From assembly GCA_009784085.1 (NCBI GenBank), contig WRCJ01000005.1, positions 1 to 31,959 of the forward strand: a stretch of DNA of 31,959 nucleotides. Reading direction: 5' to 3'. The translations under genes and the position numbers were made by a program. Source of the stretch: Oscillospiraceae bacterium (GTDB lineage Bacteria > Bacillota > Clostridia > Oscillospirales > UBA929). A model generated the notes under the pieces. It was not told the origin of the DNA. It ran no database searches and worked only from the letters and a program-made list of their open reading frames with translations. The first letter of the stretch is position 1, and every line of letters begins with the position of its first letter. Below are positions 1 to 7,133 of this stretch, piece after piece.

Positions 1-62
1 GCCCGCAAGGCTTCGGCCACCGCGCGGCGGCCTTCCACCTGGGCCTTTCCGCCGTAATCCAA
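1..62 (-). CDS. Start of a probable TrmH/RlmB-type rRNA 2'-O-methyltransferase (partial)
   Basis: Only the first 20 or so codons are in the window; the gene runs off the left edge on the minus strand. From a TTG start at 62 the peptide reads (M)DYGGKAQVEGRRAVAEALRA. The EGRRAVAEALRA stretch resembles the N-terminal substrate-binding domain start of RlmB/TrmH-family methyltransferases, which typically read (I/V)EGRNAVLEALRAG. The TTG is preceded at about 6 nt by a purine-rich GGGAAGGGG Shine-Dalgarno, and a good minus-strand promoter lies at 114-142. The family call rests on about 12 residues and is an inference; that a minus-strand gene begins here is better supported. Confidence 0.45.
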   Translation of the reverse strand, partial: MDYGGKAQVEGRRAVAEALR

Positions 63-113
63 CCGCGCCCCTTCCCTTCCTTGTTGTGTGATGGGAAATC
101 GCTCTTCGCTAGC

Positions 114-142
114 ATTATACACCAACCGCCCACAATTCGCAA
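114..142 (-). promoter_or_regulatory. Sigma-A promoter for the left-edge minus-strand gene
   Basis: Read on the minus strand, TTGCGA (137-142) is separated by 17 bp from a consensus TATAAT (114-119). The predicted start site is about 40-50 nt upstream of the TTG start at 62. It is back to back with the his promoter. Confidence 0.6.
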
Positions 143-169
143 CTTAAAAACAATTTTCAATTTTCAGGC

Positions 170-198
170 TTGACAAGGATAATTTACTATGCTATCAT
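170..198 (+). promoter_or_regulatory. Sigma-A promoter of the histidine operon
   Basis: A consensus -35 TTGACA (170-175) and -10 TATCAT (193-198) are 17 bp apart. Transcription would start near 205 and give a leader of about 200 nt before hisZ. The -10 is embedded in the inverted repeat at 182-205. I see no T-box or his attenuator (no run of His codons in a leader peptide) in the leader. Confidence 0.8.
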
Positions 199-205
199 AG
201 TAAAT
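182..205. promoter_or_regulatory. Perfect inverted repeat over the his -10: likely repressor operator
   Basis: Arms ATTTACTATG (182-191) and CATAGTAAAT (196-205) are exact reverse complements around a 4-nt CTAT centre. The repeat covers the -10 box and the expected start site, so a bound protein would block initiation. The TACTA/TAGTA half-sites recall operators of the TrpR superfamily, and TrpR-like YerC/HisR proteins have been proposed to control his genes in Firmicutes. Seen: the palindrome and its position. Inferred: the identity of the regulator. Confidence 0.65.
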
Positions 206-249
206 AATTGAATCGTATCGTATGCGACGGCGCGTCCGTGAGGCCGCGA

Positions 250-370
250 GCGGCAGGATGCCGCCCCCCCCCGTCATCCTGCGCGTCGTAGGGGCCGCGC
301 CCCCGCGCGGCCCGCCGCCCTACCCGGCGCGTCCGGGATGCCACGGGCGGCAGGATGCCGCCCCTACGGT
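250..370. repeat. Composite GC-rich hairpin repeat in the his leader (modules A-B-C-A)
   Basis: Module A appears at 250-264 (6-bp stem GCGGCA/TGCCGC) and again at 345-363 (GGGCGGCAggaTGCCGCCC, 8-bp stem) followed by CCCTACGGTAAC. Between them lie module B (GTCATCCTGCGCGT, from about 273) and module C (CGGCGCGTCCGGGATGCC, from about 325). The same A, B and C modules in the same order occur at 23579-23689. The element fills most of the transcribed leader of hisZ and is unlike the AT-rich DNA just upstream. Confidence 0.75.
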
Positions 371-407
371 AACATTTAATTACGCCATGGCAAAGGAGTG
401 ATAATTC

Positions 408-1583
408 ATGCCGAACAATCGAGTGGGATCGCCCGAAGGCGCCCGCGATCGGCTATTTGCCGCCTGCGCGGCGCGCCGGGGGCTGGAAGACCGCGCCCGC
501 GCGTTGTTTGCTCGTTTTGGGTACGGCGAGGTCATGACGCCGGTGCTGGAACGCTACGAGCTGTTTGTCAACACAGGGCTGCCGCTGCCGCCCGAATCCA
601 TGTGCAAGCTCATCGGCCGCGACGGGCGCATCCTGGCCATGCGGCCCGACTCCACCGCGCCCATCGCCCGCGTGGCGCAAGCCCGCGCGGGCGCCCTCGC
701 GGCGCCCCTGCGCCTGCACTACATACAGGACATCTTCCGCACGGACGGGCGGCACACCGGGCGTCCCCTGGAGACGCGCCAGGCCGGCGTGGAGCTGATC
801 GGGTCTTCGGGCATCAAGGCCGACCTGGAGATCCTGTCGCTGGCCTCTGAGGCCATGGCGGCGCTTGGCGCACCGGATTTCCGCATCGAGTTGGGTCATG
901 CCGCGTTGTTCCGCGCGCTGGCCGACAAGCTGGGCGCCACGCCCGAAGAGAGGGAAGAACTGCGGGCCCTCATCGGGCAGAAGAATTTCGCCGCGCTGGG
1001 AGACAGGCTCCCGGCTTTCCCCAATCGCCCGGTCGGGGAAGCTATCGAGCGTTTGTGTACGCTCTTTGGAGGCTGGGAGGTGTTTTCCGATGTCGGGACC
1101 CTGGGCGTGGAGGACGCCGACCAAGGGGTTTCCTATTTGCGGGAAATATACGGCGCGTTGGAAAACGCCGGGTTGGGCGGCCGCATCCATCTGGATTTTG
1201 GGTTGGTACACCAGATGGAGTACTATACCGGTTTGGTATTTCGGGGCTATGTGTCCGGCGTCGGCCATGCTGTTTTGACCGGCGGGCGGTACGACAACCT
1301 GATGGGTACGCTGGGCGCCCCCCTGCCGGCCACAGGTTTCGCCATCGATCTGGACGCCCTCTGCGAGCGTGAATCCGTACCCGACGCGCCGCCGCCTGAC
1401 ACGCTCATCCATTTCTCGGTCGAAAAGCTGGCCGGCGCGCTACGCGAGCTGGGCAACCGGCCGTCCGGCCGATGCGTGCTTTCCCCCTGCCAAACCTTGG
1501 AGGCAAGCCTTGCCATGGCCGCCGCGCGGGGGATCAAGACACTCATCGTCGTCGATGATGACACGCGGGAGGTGAGCCTATGA
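408..1583 (+). CDS. hisZ: ATP phosphoribosyltransferase regulatory subunit HisZ
   Basis: HisZ is a catalytically inactive histidyl-tRNA synthetase paralogue that binds short-form HisG and makes the first enzyme of histidine biosynthesis active and feedback-regulated. The 391-residue product has the class II synthetase core, including the motif-2-like segment MRPDSTAPIARVAQ, the region around YIQDIFR, and the later LDFGLVHQMEYYTGLVFRGY and GGRYDNLMG segments. The length is normal for HisZ. The ATG is preceded by AAAGGAGTG at 8-9 nt. It is the first gene of the operon, and its stop overlaps the hisG start (ATGA). Its presence agrees with the short HisG next door and argues against this being a true HisS. 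Confidence 0.93.
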   Translation: MPNNRVGSPEGARDRLFAACAARRGLEDRARALFARFGYGEVMTPVLERYELFVNTGLPLPPESMCKLIGRDGRILAMRPDSTAPIARVAQARAGALAAPLRLHYIQDIFRTDGRHTGRPLETRQAGVELIGSSGIKADLEILSLASEAMAALGAPDFRIELGHAALFRALADKLGATPEEREELRALIGQKNFAALGDRLPAFPNRPVGEAIERLCTLFGGWEVFSDVGTLGVEDADQGVSYLREIYGALENAGLGGRIHLDFGLVHQMEYYTGLVFRGYVSGVGHAVLTGGRYDNLMGTLGAPLPATGFAIDLDALCERESVPDAPPPDTLIHFSVEKLAGALRELGNRPSGRCVLSPCQTLEASLAMAAARGIKTLIVVDDDTREVSL

Positions 1584-2227
1584 GTACGTTGCTTCGGCTG
1601 GCGTTGACCAAGGGCCGGCTGGAATCCGACATGCGGCAGCTGTTGGCCGCCGCCGGCGTGGATATCTCGCCGCTGCTCGACACGGGGCGGCGCCTGATCC
1701 ACCGCCTGCCCGACGCCGGCATCGAGGTGGTGCTGGCCAAGGCGCCCGACGTCATCACGTATATCGAGCATGGCGTTTGCGAGCTGGGCGTCGTGGGAAA
1801 GGATACCATCCTGGAGTTGGGGAGTTCCTTTTACGAGGTGCTGGACCTAGGCTTCGGCGCGTGCCGGTTCGCTTTGGCCGCGCGGGAGGGGGACGACTTC
1901 TTTGGATCCACCCGCCACCGCCGCGTGGCTTCCAAGTATCCCAAGGTAACGGCCGCCTACTTTGCGGGCCGGGGCATGGACGCCGAGATCATCAAGATCG
2001 AGGGTTCGGTGGAGCTGGCGCCTATTTTGGGGCTGGCCGACGCCATCGTGGACATCGTGGAAACCGGCGCCACGCTGAGCGCCAACGGCTTGGCGCCCAT
2101 CGAGGACATCTGTCCCATCAGCGCCAGGCTGATTGTCAACGTAGCCGCCATGAAAATGAAAAAAGCCGCCGTGCAGGATTTTGTCGCGCTGTGCCGGCGG
2201 CGCCTGGAGGGGGAGGGTTGCCCATGA
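1580..2227 (+). CDS. hisG: ATP phosphoribosyltransferase, short form (HisG-S)
   Basis: HisG joins PRPP and ATP to form phosphoribosyl-ATP, the committed step of histidine synthesis. At 215 residues it is the short form without the C-terminal regulatory domain, so it needs HisZ, which is encoded directly upstream. It starts with the typical LALTKGRLES segment and carries the PRPP-binding loop DIVETGATLSANGL near residue 170. The ATG overlaps the hisZ stop, and its own stop overlaps the hisD start, pointing to translational coupling. Confidence 0.95.
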   Translation: MSTLLRLALTKGRLESDMRQLLAAAGVDISPLLDTGRRLIHRLPDAGIEVVLAKAPDVITYIEHGVCELGVVGKDTILELGSSFYEVLDLGFGACRFALAAREGDDFFGSTRHRRVASKYPKVTAAYFAGRGMDAEIIKIEGSVELAPILGLADAIVDIVETGATLSANGLAPIEDICPISARLIVNVAAMKMKKAAVQDFVALCRRRLEGEGCP

Positions 2228-3501
2228 TCCCGATCGTACGAGCCGATACGGCGCCGGCCGACGCGCTGTTTGCCCGGCAGCTGGCGCGTCGCGGCGCGCA
2301 TAACGAAGCGGTGCGCCACAGCGTGGAAGGGATTGTCGCCGAGGTGCGGGTGGGCGGCTGGGAGGCCGTGCGGCGTTTTTCCCTCCAATTCGACGGCCAA
2401 GAGCCCTACGAGGTCTCTTCGGAACAACGCGCCGAGGCGGCCGCCCGTTGCGATCCCGCCGTGCGCGACGCGCTACGGCGGGCCGCCGCGCGGATACGGG
2501 ACTATCAGATGCGGCTCCTAACCCATTCCCAAGAATGGGAATGCCCGGGGGGCGGGCGAGCCGGCGTGTTGGTGCGCGGCATGGCGCGCGTGGGGTTGTA
2601 CGTGCCGGGCGGCACGGCGGCTTATCCTTCCAGCGTCCTGATGAACGCGGTCCCGGCCACGGTCGCCGGTGTGGGGGAACTCATCATGGTCACCCCGCCG
2701 GGCGCCTTCCTCAGTCCCGCTGTCTTGGCCGCCGCGGACATCGCGGGGGTGCATCGGGTCTTCGCGGTGGGCGGGGCCCAGGCCATCGCGGCGTTGGCCC
2801 TTGGCGCCTCTCCCATCCCGCAGGTCGACAAAATCGTCGGCCCGGGCAATGCCTTCGTCGCCGAGGCCAAACGCCAGCTTTACGGGCAGGTCGATATCGA
2901 TATGGTCGCCGGACCCTCCGAGGTGCTGGTCATGGCGGATGACAGCGCGCCGGCCTCCTATGTGGCCGCCGACCTGCTCTCGCAAGCGGAGCATGACGAG
3001 CTGGCCGCGTCGGTTTTGGTGACTGTCAGCGAAAAGCTGGCGCAAGAGGTGGCGTCCGAGCTTGCCCGGCAAGTCGCGTTGCTGCCGCGCGGGCATATCG
3101 CGCGGGCGTCGCTCTCGCAGTATGGCGCGGTTGTCGTTTGCGAAAGCTGGCGGCAAGGGGCGCGGATCGTCAACCGCATCGCCCCCGAGCATCTGGAGAT
3201 CATGACAGAGAACCCGCGCGGCCTCCTGCCCCTCATCCAAAACGCCGGCGCCGTCTTTTTGGGGTTGTACAGCCCGGAACCCTTGGGCGACTACATAGCC
3301 GGTCCGAGCCATGTGCTGCCCACCTCCGGTACGGCGCGGTTCCAATCGCCGCTCTCCTGCGAGTCCTTCCTCAAGAAAACCAGCTTGATCGAATACGGCC
3401 CCTCCCACTTGGAACCCCTGGCGCGGGACATTGAAGCCTTGGCACAAAACGAAGGCTTGCAAGCCCACGCCACATCTGTTACAATGAGGTTTACGCCATG
3501 A
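2224..3501 (+). CDS. hisD: Histidinol dehydrogenase
   Basis: HisD is a zinc enzyme that oxidises histidinol to histidine in two NAD-dependent steps, the end of the pathway. The open frame extends upstream, but the ATG at 2224, overlapping the hisG stop (ATGATC), gives 425 residues, a normal length, and an N-terminus of the usual form. Visible signatures are GPGNAFVAEAKRQLYG with VDIDMVAGPSEVLV, the zinc-site segment LLSQAEHDE, the catalytic pair in APEHLEIM, and GPSHVLPTSGTARF. The next gene, hisC, begins at 3498, overlapping the hisD stop. Confidence 0.95.
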   Translation: MIPIVRADTAPADALFARQLARRGAHNEAVRHSVEGIVAEVRVGGWEAVRRFSLQFDGQEPYEVSSEQRAEAAARCDPAVRDALRRAAARIRDYQMRLLTHSQEWECPGGGRAGVLVRGMARVGLYVPGGTAAYPSSVLMNAVPATVAGVGELIMVTPPGAFLSPAVLAAADIAGVHRVFAVGGAQAIAALALGASPIPQVDKIVGPGNAFVAEAKRQLYGQVDIDMVAGPSEVLVMADDSAPASYVAADLLSQAEHDELAASVLVTVSEKLAQEVASELARQVALLPRGHIARASLSQYGAVVVCESWRQGARIVNRIAPEHLEIMTENPRGLLPLIQNAGAVFLGLYSPEPLGDYIAGPSHVLPTSGTARFQSPLSCESFLKKTSLIEYGPSHLEPLARDIEALAQNEGLQAHATSVTMRFTP

Positions 3502-4601
3502 AACTGCCCGATAAATTTGCCGCCATAACGCCCTATACGCCGGTTACCGGCGATTATGCCGTCCGCTTGGACGCCAACGAGAGCTTCCTGCCCCTGCCGG
3601 ATTGGCTCTTGCGGGAGATCCACGGCACCTGGGCGCGGTTGCCGCTACATCGATACCCCGACCCACTCGCCACCGCGGTACGGCAACGGGCGGCGTCGCT
3701 GTACGGCGTGGACGCCGACCAGGTCGTGGCGGGAAACGGGTCCGACGAGCTCATTGCCCTGATCATGTCCACGTTCACGCCCCGCAAAGGCCGCGTGCTG
3801 TTGACCGACCCGGATTTTTCCATGTACCGCTTCTACGCCGATCTCTATGAGCTAGGCTGCCGCGCCATCGGCAAACCGGATAGGCGCCCGGACATCGACG
3901 CCGTCCTGCGCTCGGCCGAGGAAGAACCACCGGATTTGGTCATATTTTCCAACCCATGCAACCCCGCCGGTTTGGGCGCCCCGCGCCAAGAGGTCCTCCG
4001 GCTGTTGGACGCCGTTTCCTGCCCCGTGGTGGTGGACGAAGCCTACATGGATTTCTGGGATCAGAGCGTCATCGATTGTATTCCCCAATATGGGAATCTG
4101 ATTGTCCTCAAGACCTGTTCCAAGGCTGTGGGGCTGGCCGGGCTCCGCCTGGGCTTCGCCATTGCCCAACGGGGCATTGCCGGTGCCTTGCTGAAAATAA
4201 AATCGCCCTACAACGTCAATGCGCTGACCCAGGCCGCCGGCGAGGTGGTGCTGTCCCACCCGGTCTATCTGCGCAATTGCGCGGCGCGTATCAAATCGGC
4301 CACGCTTTCCCTGCAAGGCAGCCTGCGCGCGCTGGCGGCGCAAACGGGCGGCTGGTTGGGCGTCCTGCCCACCGAAACCAACTTTGTCTTGCTGCAAACG
4401 CCGGAAGCCGGGTCGATCTTTTCCTCCCTCTGCCGGCGCGGCATCCTGATTCGAAAGCTCGGCCCAACGCTGTTGCGCGTCACGGCGGGCAGCATATCCG
4501 AGCAGGCCGCGCTACTTCAAGCGTTGGAGGAAATCGTGGTCGAATTTCAAGGGGGTTTCCTACATGAAGACCAGAATCGCAACGGTTCGGCGCCATACTA
4601 A
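3498..4601 (+). CDS. hisC: Histidinol-phosphate aminotransferase
   Basis: HisC is a fold-type I PLP enzyme that transaminates imidazole-acetol phosphate to histidinol phosphate using glutamate. The 367-residue product shows the order expected: RLDANESFLPLP at the N-terminus, GNGSDELI, SNPCNPAG, VVDEAYMDF, and the PLP lysine K209 in TCSKAVGLAGLRLGFA. Its start overlaps the hisD stop. Its last 38 nt overlap the 5' end of hisB in another frame, a longer overlap than the 4-nt ones elsewhere in the operon, so the HisC C-terminus (about 12 residues) doubles as the HisB start region. Confidence 0.93.
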   Translation: MKLPDKFAAITPYTPVTGDYAVRLDANESFLPLPDWLLREIHGTWARLPLHRYPDPLATAVRQRAASLYGVDADQVVAGNGSDELIALIMSTFTPRKGRVLLTDPDFSMYRFYADLYELGCRAIGKPDRRPDIDAVLRSAEEEPPDLVIFSNPCNPAGLGAPRQEVLRLLDAVSCPVVVDEAYMDFWDQSVIDCIPQYGNLIVLKTCSKAVGLAGLRLGFAIAQRGIAGALLKIKSPYNVNALTQAAGEVVLSHPVYLRNCAARIKSATLSLQGSLRALAAQTGGWLGVLPTETNFVLLQTPEAGSIFSSLCRRGILIRKLGPTLLRVTAGSISEQAALLQALEEIVVEFQGGFLHEDQNRNGSAPY

Positions 4602-5148
4602 GGAAACGGAAATCGAGCTAATCTTGTCGCTGGAATGCGGCGAGATCAACGTGGACACCGGCATCGGGTTTTTTGACCATATGCTGTGCGCCCTGGCCTA
4701 TCACGCCGGATTCGGCTTGGTTGTTTCGGCCAAGGGCGACCTGCGCGTGGACGGGCACCACACGGTGGAGGATGTGGGCATCGTCTGGGGGCAGGCCTTG
4801 GGGCGCATCTTGGGCGACCGGGCGGGGATCGCCCGCTTCGGGCAGGCCAGGGTCCCCATGGACGAGGCGTTGGCGGATGCCGCGCTGGATGTGAGCGGCC
4901 GGCCCTATCTGCGCTACGACGTCCCCGACGCGCATGCGCAGGTGAAGATCGGCGCCTACGACGCCTGCCTGACTGAGGAATTCTGGCGGGCGGCCTGCCA
5001 GGGCGCCGGCTTGACATTGCACATCGCCGCCTATGGCAGCAATGCCCATCATATCGCCGAGGCCGTGTTCAAGGCATGCGCCCGGGCGTTGCGGCAGGCT
5101 GTCAGGATGGAGGGCGCCGGCATACCGTCCACGAAGGGGGTCCTCTGA
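4564..5148 (+). CDS. hisB: Imidazoleglycerol-phosphate dehydratase (monofunctional)
   Basis: HisB removes water from imidazole glycerol phosphate. The 194-residue protein is the dehydratase alone, without a fused histidinol-phosphatase domain. The two manganese-binding repeats are plain: FFDHMLCALAYHAG with DGHHTVEDVGI, and EEFWRAACQ with SNAHHIAEAVFKACARAL. It ends in the family's typical STKGVL. The ATG at 4564 follows GGGGGTTTCCT weakly, so translation probably depends on coupling with hisC. Only one base separates its stop from the hisA start; this is where hisH usually sits in such operons. Confidence 0.94.
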   Translation: MKTRIATVRRHTKETEIELILSLECGEINVDTGIGFFDHMLCALAYHAGFGLVVSAKGDLRVDGHHTVEDVGIVWGQALGRILGDRAGIARFGQARVPMDEALADAALDVSGRPYLRYDVPDAHAQVKIGAYDACLTEEFWRAACQGAGLTLHIAAYGSNAHHIAEAVFKACARALRQAVRMEGAGIPSTKGVL

Positions 5149-5149
5149 G

Positions 5150-5956
5150 ATGATCGGCGAACCATTGGCCCCATCCGCCGAAAAATCCGCCGTATCCGCC
5201 ATATCCGCCCCCGGCGCCCCGCCCTTCCGGGTTATTCCCGCGATCGACCTGCAGGGCGGCCGTTGCGTCCGCTTGCTACGCGGCGATTTTCACACGTCGC
5301 ATGAGGTGGCGGGCGATCCCGTGGCCGTGGCGCGCGCCTATCGTGACGCCGGCGCCCAGCTCATCCATGTGGTCGATCTGGATGGCGCGCGGGAGGGCCG
5401 CCGCGTGAACGCTCCCCTGGTGGAGGCCATTGCCCGCGCCGCCGCGCCGGCCAAGGTGGAACTGGGTGGCGGCCTGCGAAGCATGGAGGATCTCCGGGAG
5501 GCCGGCCGGCTGGGGGTCTGGCGGTTCATCCTCGGTTCGTCGGCTGTGGAGGACTCGGCCTTTGTCGGGGAAGCCGTCGCCGCGTACGGGGGGCGGATCG
5601 CCGTTGGCGTGGATGCCAAGGATGGCCTGGTACGGACCCATGGCTGGCTGGAGGGGGGCGCCCTCGCGGACGAGGCCTTTGCGCGGGAGATGGAAGCCCT
5701 CGGCGTGCAGACCATCATCTACACCGATATCGACACCGACGGCATGCTCACCGGGCCAAATCTCAAACGCCTGCGCGCCATGCGCGCGGCGGTGCGCTGC
5801 GCGCTGGTGGCCAGCGGCGGCGTACAGTCCGCCGAGGATGTGATGGCCCTCCGCGACGCGGGCATGGACGGCGCCATCATCGGCAAAGCGTTATACGCGG
5901 GCCATATCGATCTGGCGCGCCTCCTACATGATATGGAAAGAGAAAGGAACGAGTGA
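5150..5956 (+). CDS. hisA: Phosphoribosylformimino-5-aminoimidazole carboxamide ribotide isomerase
   Basis: HisA performs the Amadori rearrangement of ProFAR to PRFAR in a (beta/alpha)8 barrel. From the ATG at 5150 the protein has 268 residues, with a non-family N-terminal extension of about 25 residues (MIGEPLAPSAEKSAVSAISA) built from a 9-nt tandem repeat. The barrel begins at VIPAIDLQGGRCVRLLRGD, whose aspartate is the first catalytic residue; the second is in YTDIDTDGMLTGPN. LGGGLRS and ASGGVQS are the phosphate-binding loops. A start closer to the barrel is possible, but 5150 directly follows the hisB stop. The gene ends overlapping the GTG upstream of hisF. Confidence 0.93.
   Translation: MIGEPLAPSAEKSAVSAISAPGAPPFRVIPAIDLQGGRCVRLLRGDFHTSHEVAGDPVAVARAYRDAGAQLIHVVDLDGAREGRRVNAPLVEAIARAAAPAKVELGGGLRSMEDLREAGRLGVWRFILGSSAVEDSAFVGEAVAAYGGRIAVGVDAKDGLVRTHGWLEGGALADEAFAREMEALGVQTIIYTDIDTDGMLTGPNLKRLRAMRAAVRCALVASGGVQSAEDVMALRDAGMDGAIIGKALYAGHIDLARLLHDMERERNE
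5173..5211 (+). repeat. 9-nt tandem repeat in the 5' end of hisA
   Basis: ATCCGCC recurs at 5173, 5185, 5194 and 5203, with a 9-nt period in the last three copies. In the hisA frame it encodes alternating Ser-Ala (SAEKSAVSAISA). The unit length keeps the frame. Confidence 0.8.
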
Positions 5957-5958
5957 TC

Positions 5959-6714
5959 ATGGTTTGCAAGCGAATCATCCCCTGTTTGGACACGATCGAC
6001 GGCCGCGTTGTGAAGGGCGTCAAATTCGAAAACATGCGGCAGGCCGGGGATCCGGCCGAATTGGCGCGGCTGTACAGCGAGCAGGGCGCCGACGGGGTGG
6101 TCGTCCTGGACATCACCGCCACGGTGGAAAACCGGGATACCCTGATCCAAGTCGTGGAACGCACCGCCGGCGCGGTATCGGTCCCCCTCACGGTGGGCGG
6201 GGGCATCCGGACGCTCCAAGACATGGAGCGGCTGTTTGCCGCCGGCGCCGACAGGTTGTCCGTCAACTCGGCCGCCGTCGCGAATAAGATGCTGATTCGA
6301 GAAGCCGCCCGCGCCTTCGGCGCAGAGCGGCTGGTCGTGGCCGTGGATGCCCGCCGGACGCCGACGGGCGGCTACGAAGTGCTCGTGCGGGGCGGCCAGG
6401 TGGGCGCGGGGCTGGACGCCGTGGCCTGGGCGAAAGAGGTCGAAGCCCTGGGCGCGGGGGAGATCCTGCTGACCTCCAAGGACGCCGACGGCACGAAGGA
6501 CGGCTACGATATCGAGATGACCCGCGCCGTAGCCGACGCCGTGGCCATCCCGGTGGTCGCCTCGGGCGGCTGCGGCTGCCTGGAGGACTTTTACAAGGCG
6601 CTGACAGAGGGCGGCGCGGACGGCGCGTTGGCCGCCTCGCTGTTCCACTTTGGGGAGCTGACGATCCCGCAGACCAGGGCCTATCTCAAAAGCCGCGGCG
6701 TCCCCGTGAGATGA
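5959..6714 (+). CDS. hisF: Imidazole glycerol phosphate synthase, cyclase subunit
   Basis: HisF is the cyclase half of IGP synthase, turning PRFAR plus ammonia into IGP and AICAR. The ATG at 5959 gives 251 residues starting MVCKRIIPCLD, matching the family; an in-frame GTG at 5953 overlaps the hisA stop and is the alternative (AAAGGA at 5943-5948 serves either). The (beta/alpha)8 features are CLDTIDGRVVKG (first catalytic Asp), VGGGIRTL, SVNSAAV, LLTSKDADGTKDGYD (second catalytic Asp) and VVASGGCGCLED. Ammonia is normally channelled from HisH, yet no hisH is in this operon or window, so HisF must pair with a distant HisH or use free ammonia. Confidence 0.95.
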   Translation: MVCKRIIPCLDTIDGRVVKGVKFENMRQAGDPAELARLYSEQGADGVVVLDITATVENRDTLIQVVERTAGAVSVPLTVGGGIRTLQDMERLFAAGADRLSVNSAAVANKMLIREAARAFGAERLVVAVDARRTPTGGYEVLVRGGQVGAGLDAVAWAKEVEALGAGEILLTSKDADGTKDGYDIEMTRAVADAVAIPVVASGGCGCLEDFYKALTEGGADGALAASLFHFGELTIPQTRAYLKSRGVPVR

Positions 6715-6790
6715 CGGGGATGACGGAGACAACCGAGAAGGCCGTCACGACGGAGACGATGGAGACGACCGAGATGATCGAAATGACCGT
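6711..6790 (+). repeat. Imperfect purine-rich repeat at the hisF/hisI junction
   Basis: ACGGAGAC-like units (6723, 6750, with GGAGACGACC at 6761) and ATGA/ATGG recur in one frame, producing a run of Thr, Glu and Met codons and several SD-like GGAG sequences each followed by an in-frame ATG. Confidence 0.7.
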
Positions 6791-7115
6791 CTTGACAACC
6801 TCCGACCGCAACCGGCTGTTTGCCAAGGCGCCGCTTCTTCCGGCCATCGCGCAAGACATCGGCACCGGGCAGGTGCTGATGCTGGGCTATGTCAACCGGG
6901 AGGCACTCGACCTGACGCTCGCCACTGGCACGGCGTGGTTCTGGAGCCGCAGCCGGGAAAAGCTCTGGAACAAGGGGGAGACCTCCGGCAACTTCCTGCA
7001 TGTCGAAGGGGTCCGCGCCGATTGCGACGAGGACGCCCTTCTCTACCTCTGCCATCCGGACGGGCCTACCTGCCACACCGGCGCGGCATCGTGTTTCTTT
7101 CGAGAGGTGCTGTAA
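6711..7115 (+). CDS. hisI: Phosphoribosyl-AMP cyclohydrolase with a repetitive N-terminus
   Basis: HisI opens the adenine ring of phosphoribosyl-AMP with zinc. The core from about residue 40 is complete: GQVLMLGYVNREAL, TAWFWSRSREKLWNKGETSGN, the metal-binding RADCDEDALL, and CHTGAASCFF with its cysteines. No HisE (pyrophosphohydrolase) domain follows, although HisI-HisE fusions or neighbours are common. The first 25 or so codons are Thr/Glu/Met-rich repeats with five in-frame ATGs (6711, 6720, 6759, 6774, 6783). The 6711 ATG overlaps the hisF stop; 6774 has GGAG at 9 nt. The true start is therefore uncertain and the repeat may be partly untranslated. Last gene of the operon; it converges with the lipoprotein gene only 18 nt away. 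Confidence 0.92.
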   Translation: MTGMTETTEKAVTTETMETTEMIEMTVLTTSDRNRLFAKAPLLPAIAQDIGTGQVLMLGYVNREALDLTLATGTAWFWSRSREKLWNKGETSGNFLHVEGVRADCDEDALLYLCHPDGPTCHTGAASCFFREVL

Positions 7116-7133
7116 AGGTTCCGCCTCAACCCA

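Noticed and set aside
206..407. A T-box or his attenuator in the his leader
   Set aside because: No AGGGTGGNACCGCG-like T-box sequence, no specifier loop and no His-rich leader peptide were found; the leader consists of the hairpin repeat.
453..1412. A 319-codon minus-strand frame opposite hisZ, with similar frames opposite hisD, hisF and the M42 genes
   Set aside because: Shadow frames; no family resemblance, and the plus-strand genes are certain.
1777..2223. A HisD N-terminal extension of about 149 residues
   Set aside because: It overlaps hisG in another frame; the ATG at 2224 gives the normal HisD length and the 4-nt overlap usual in this operon.
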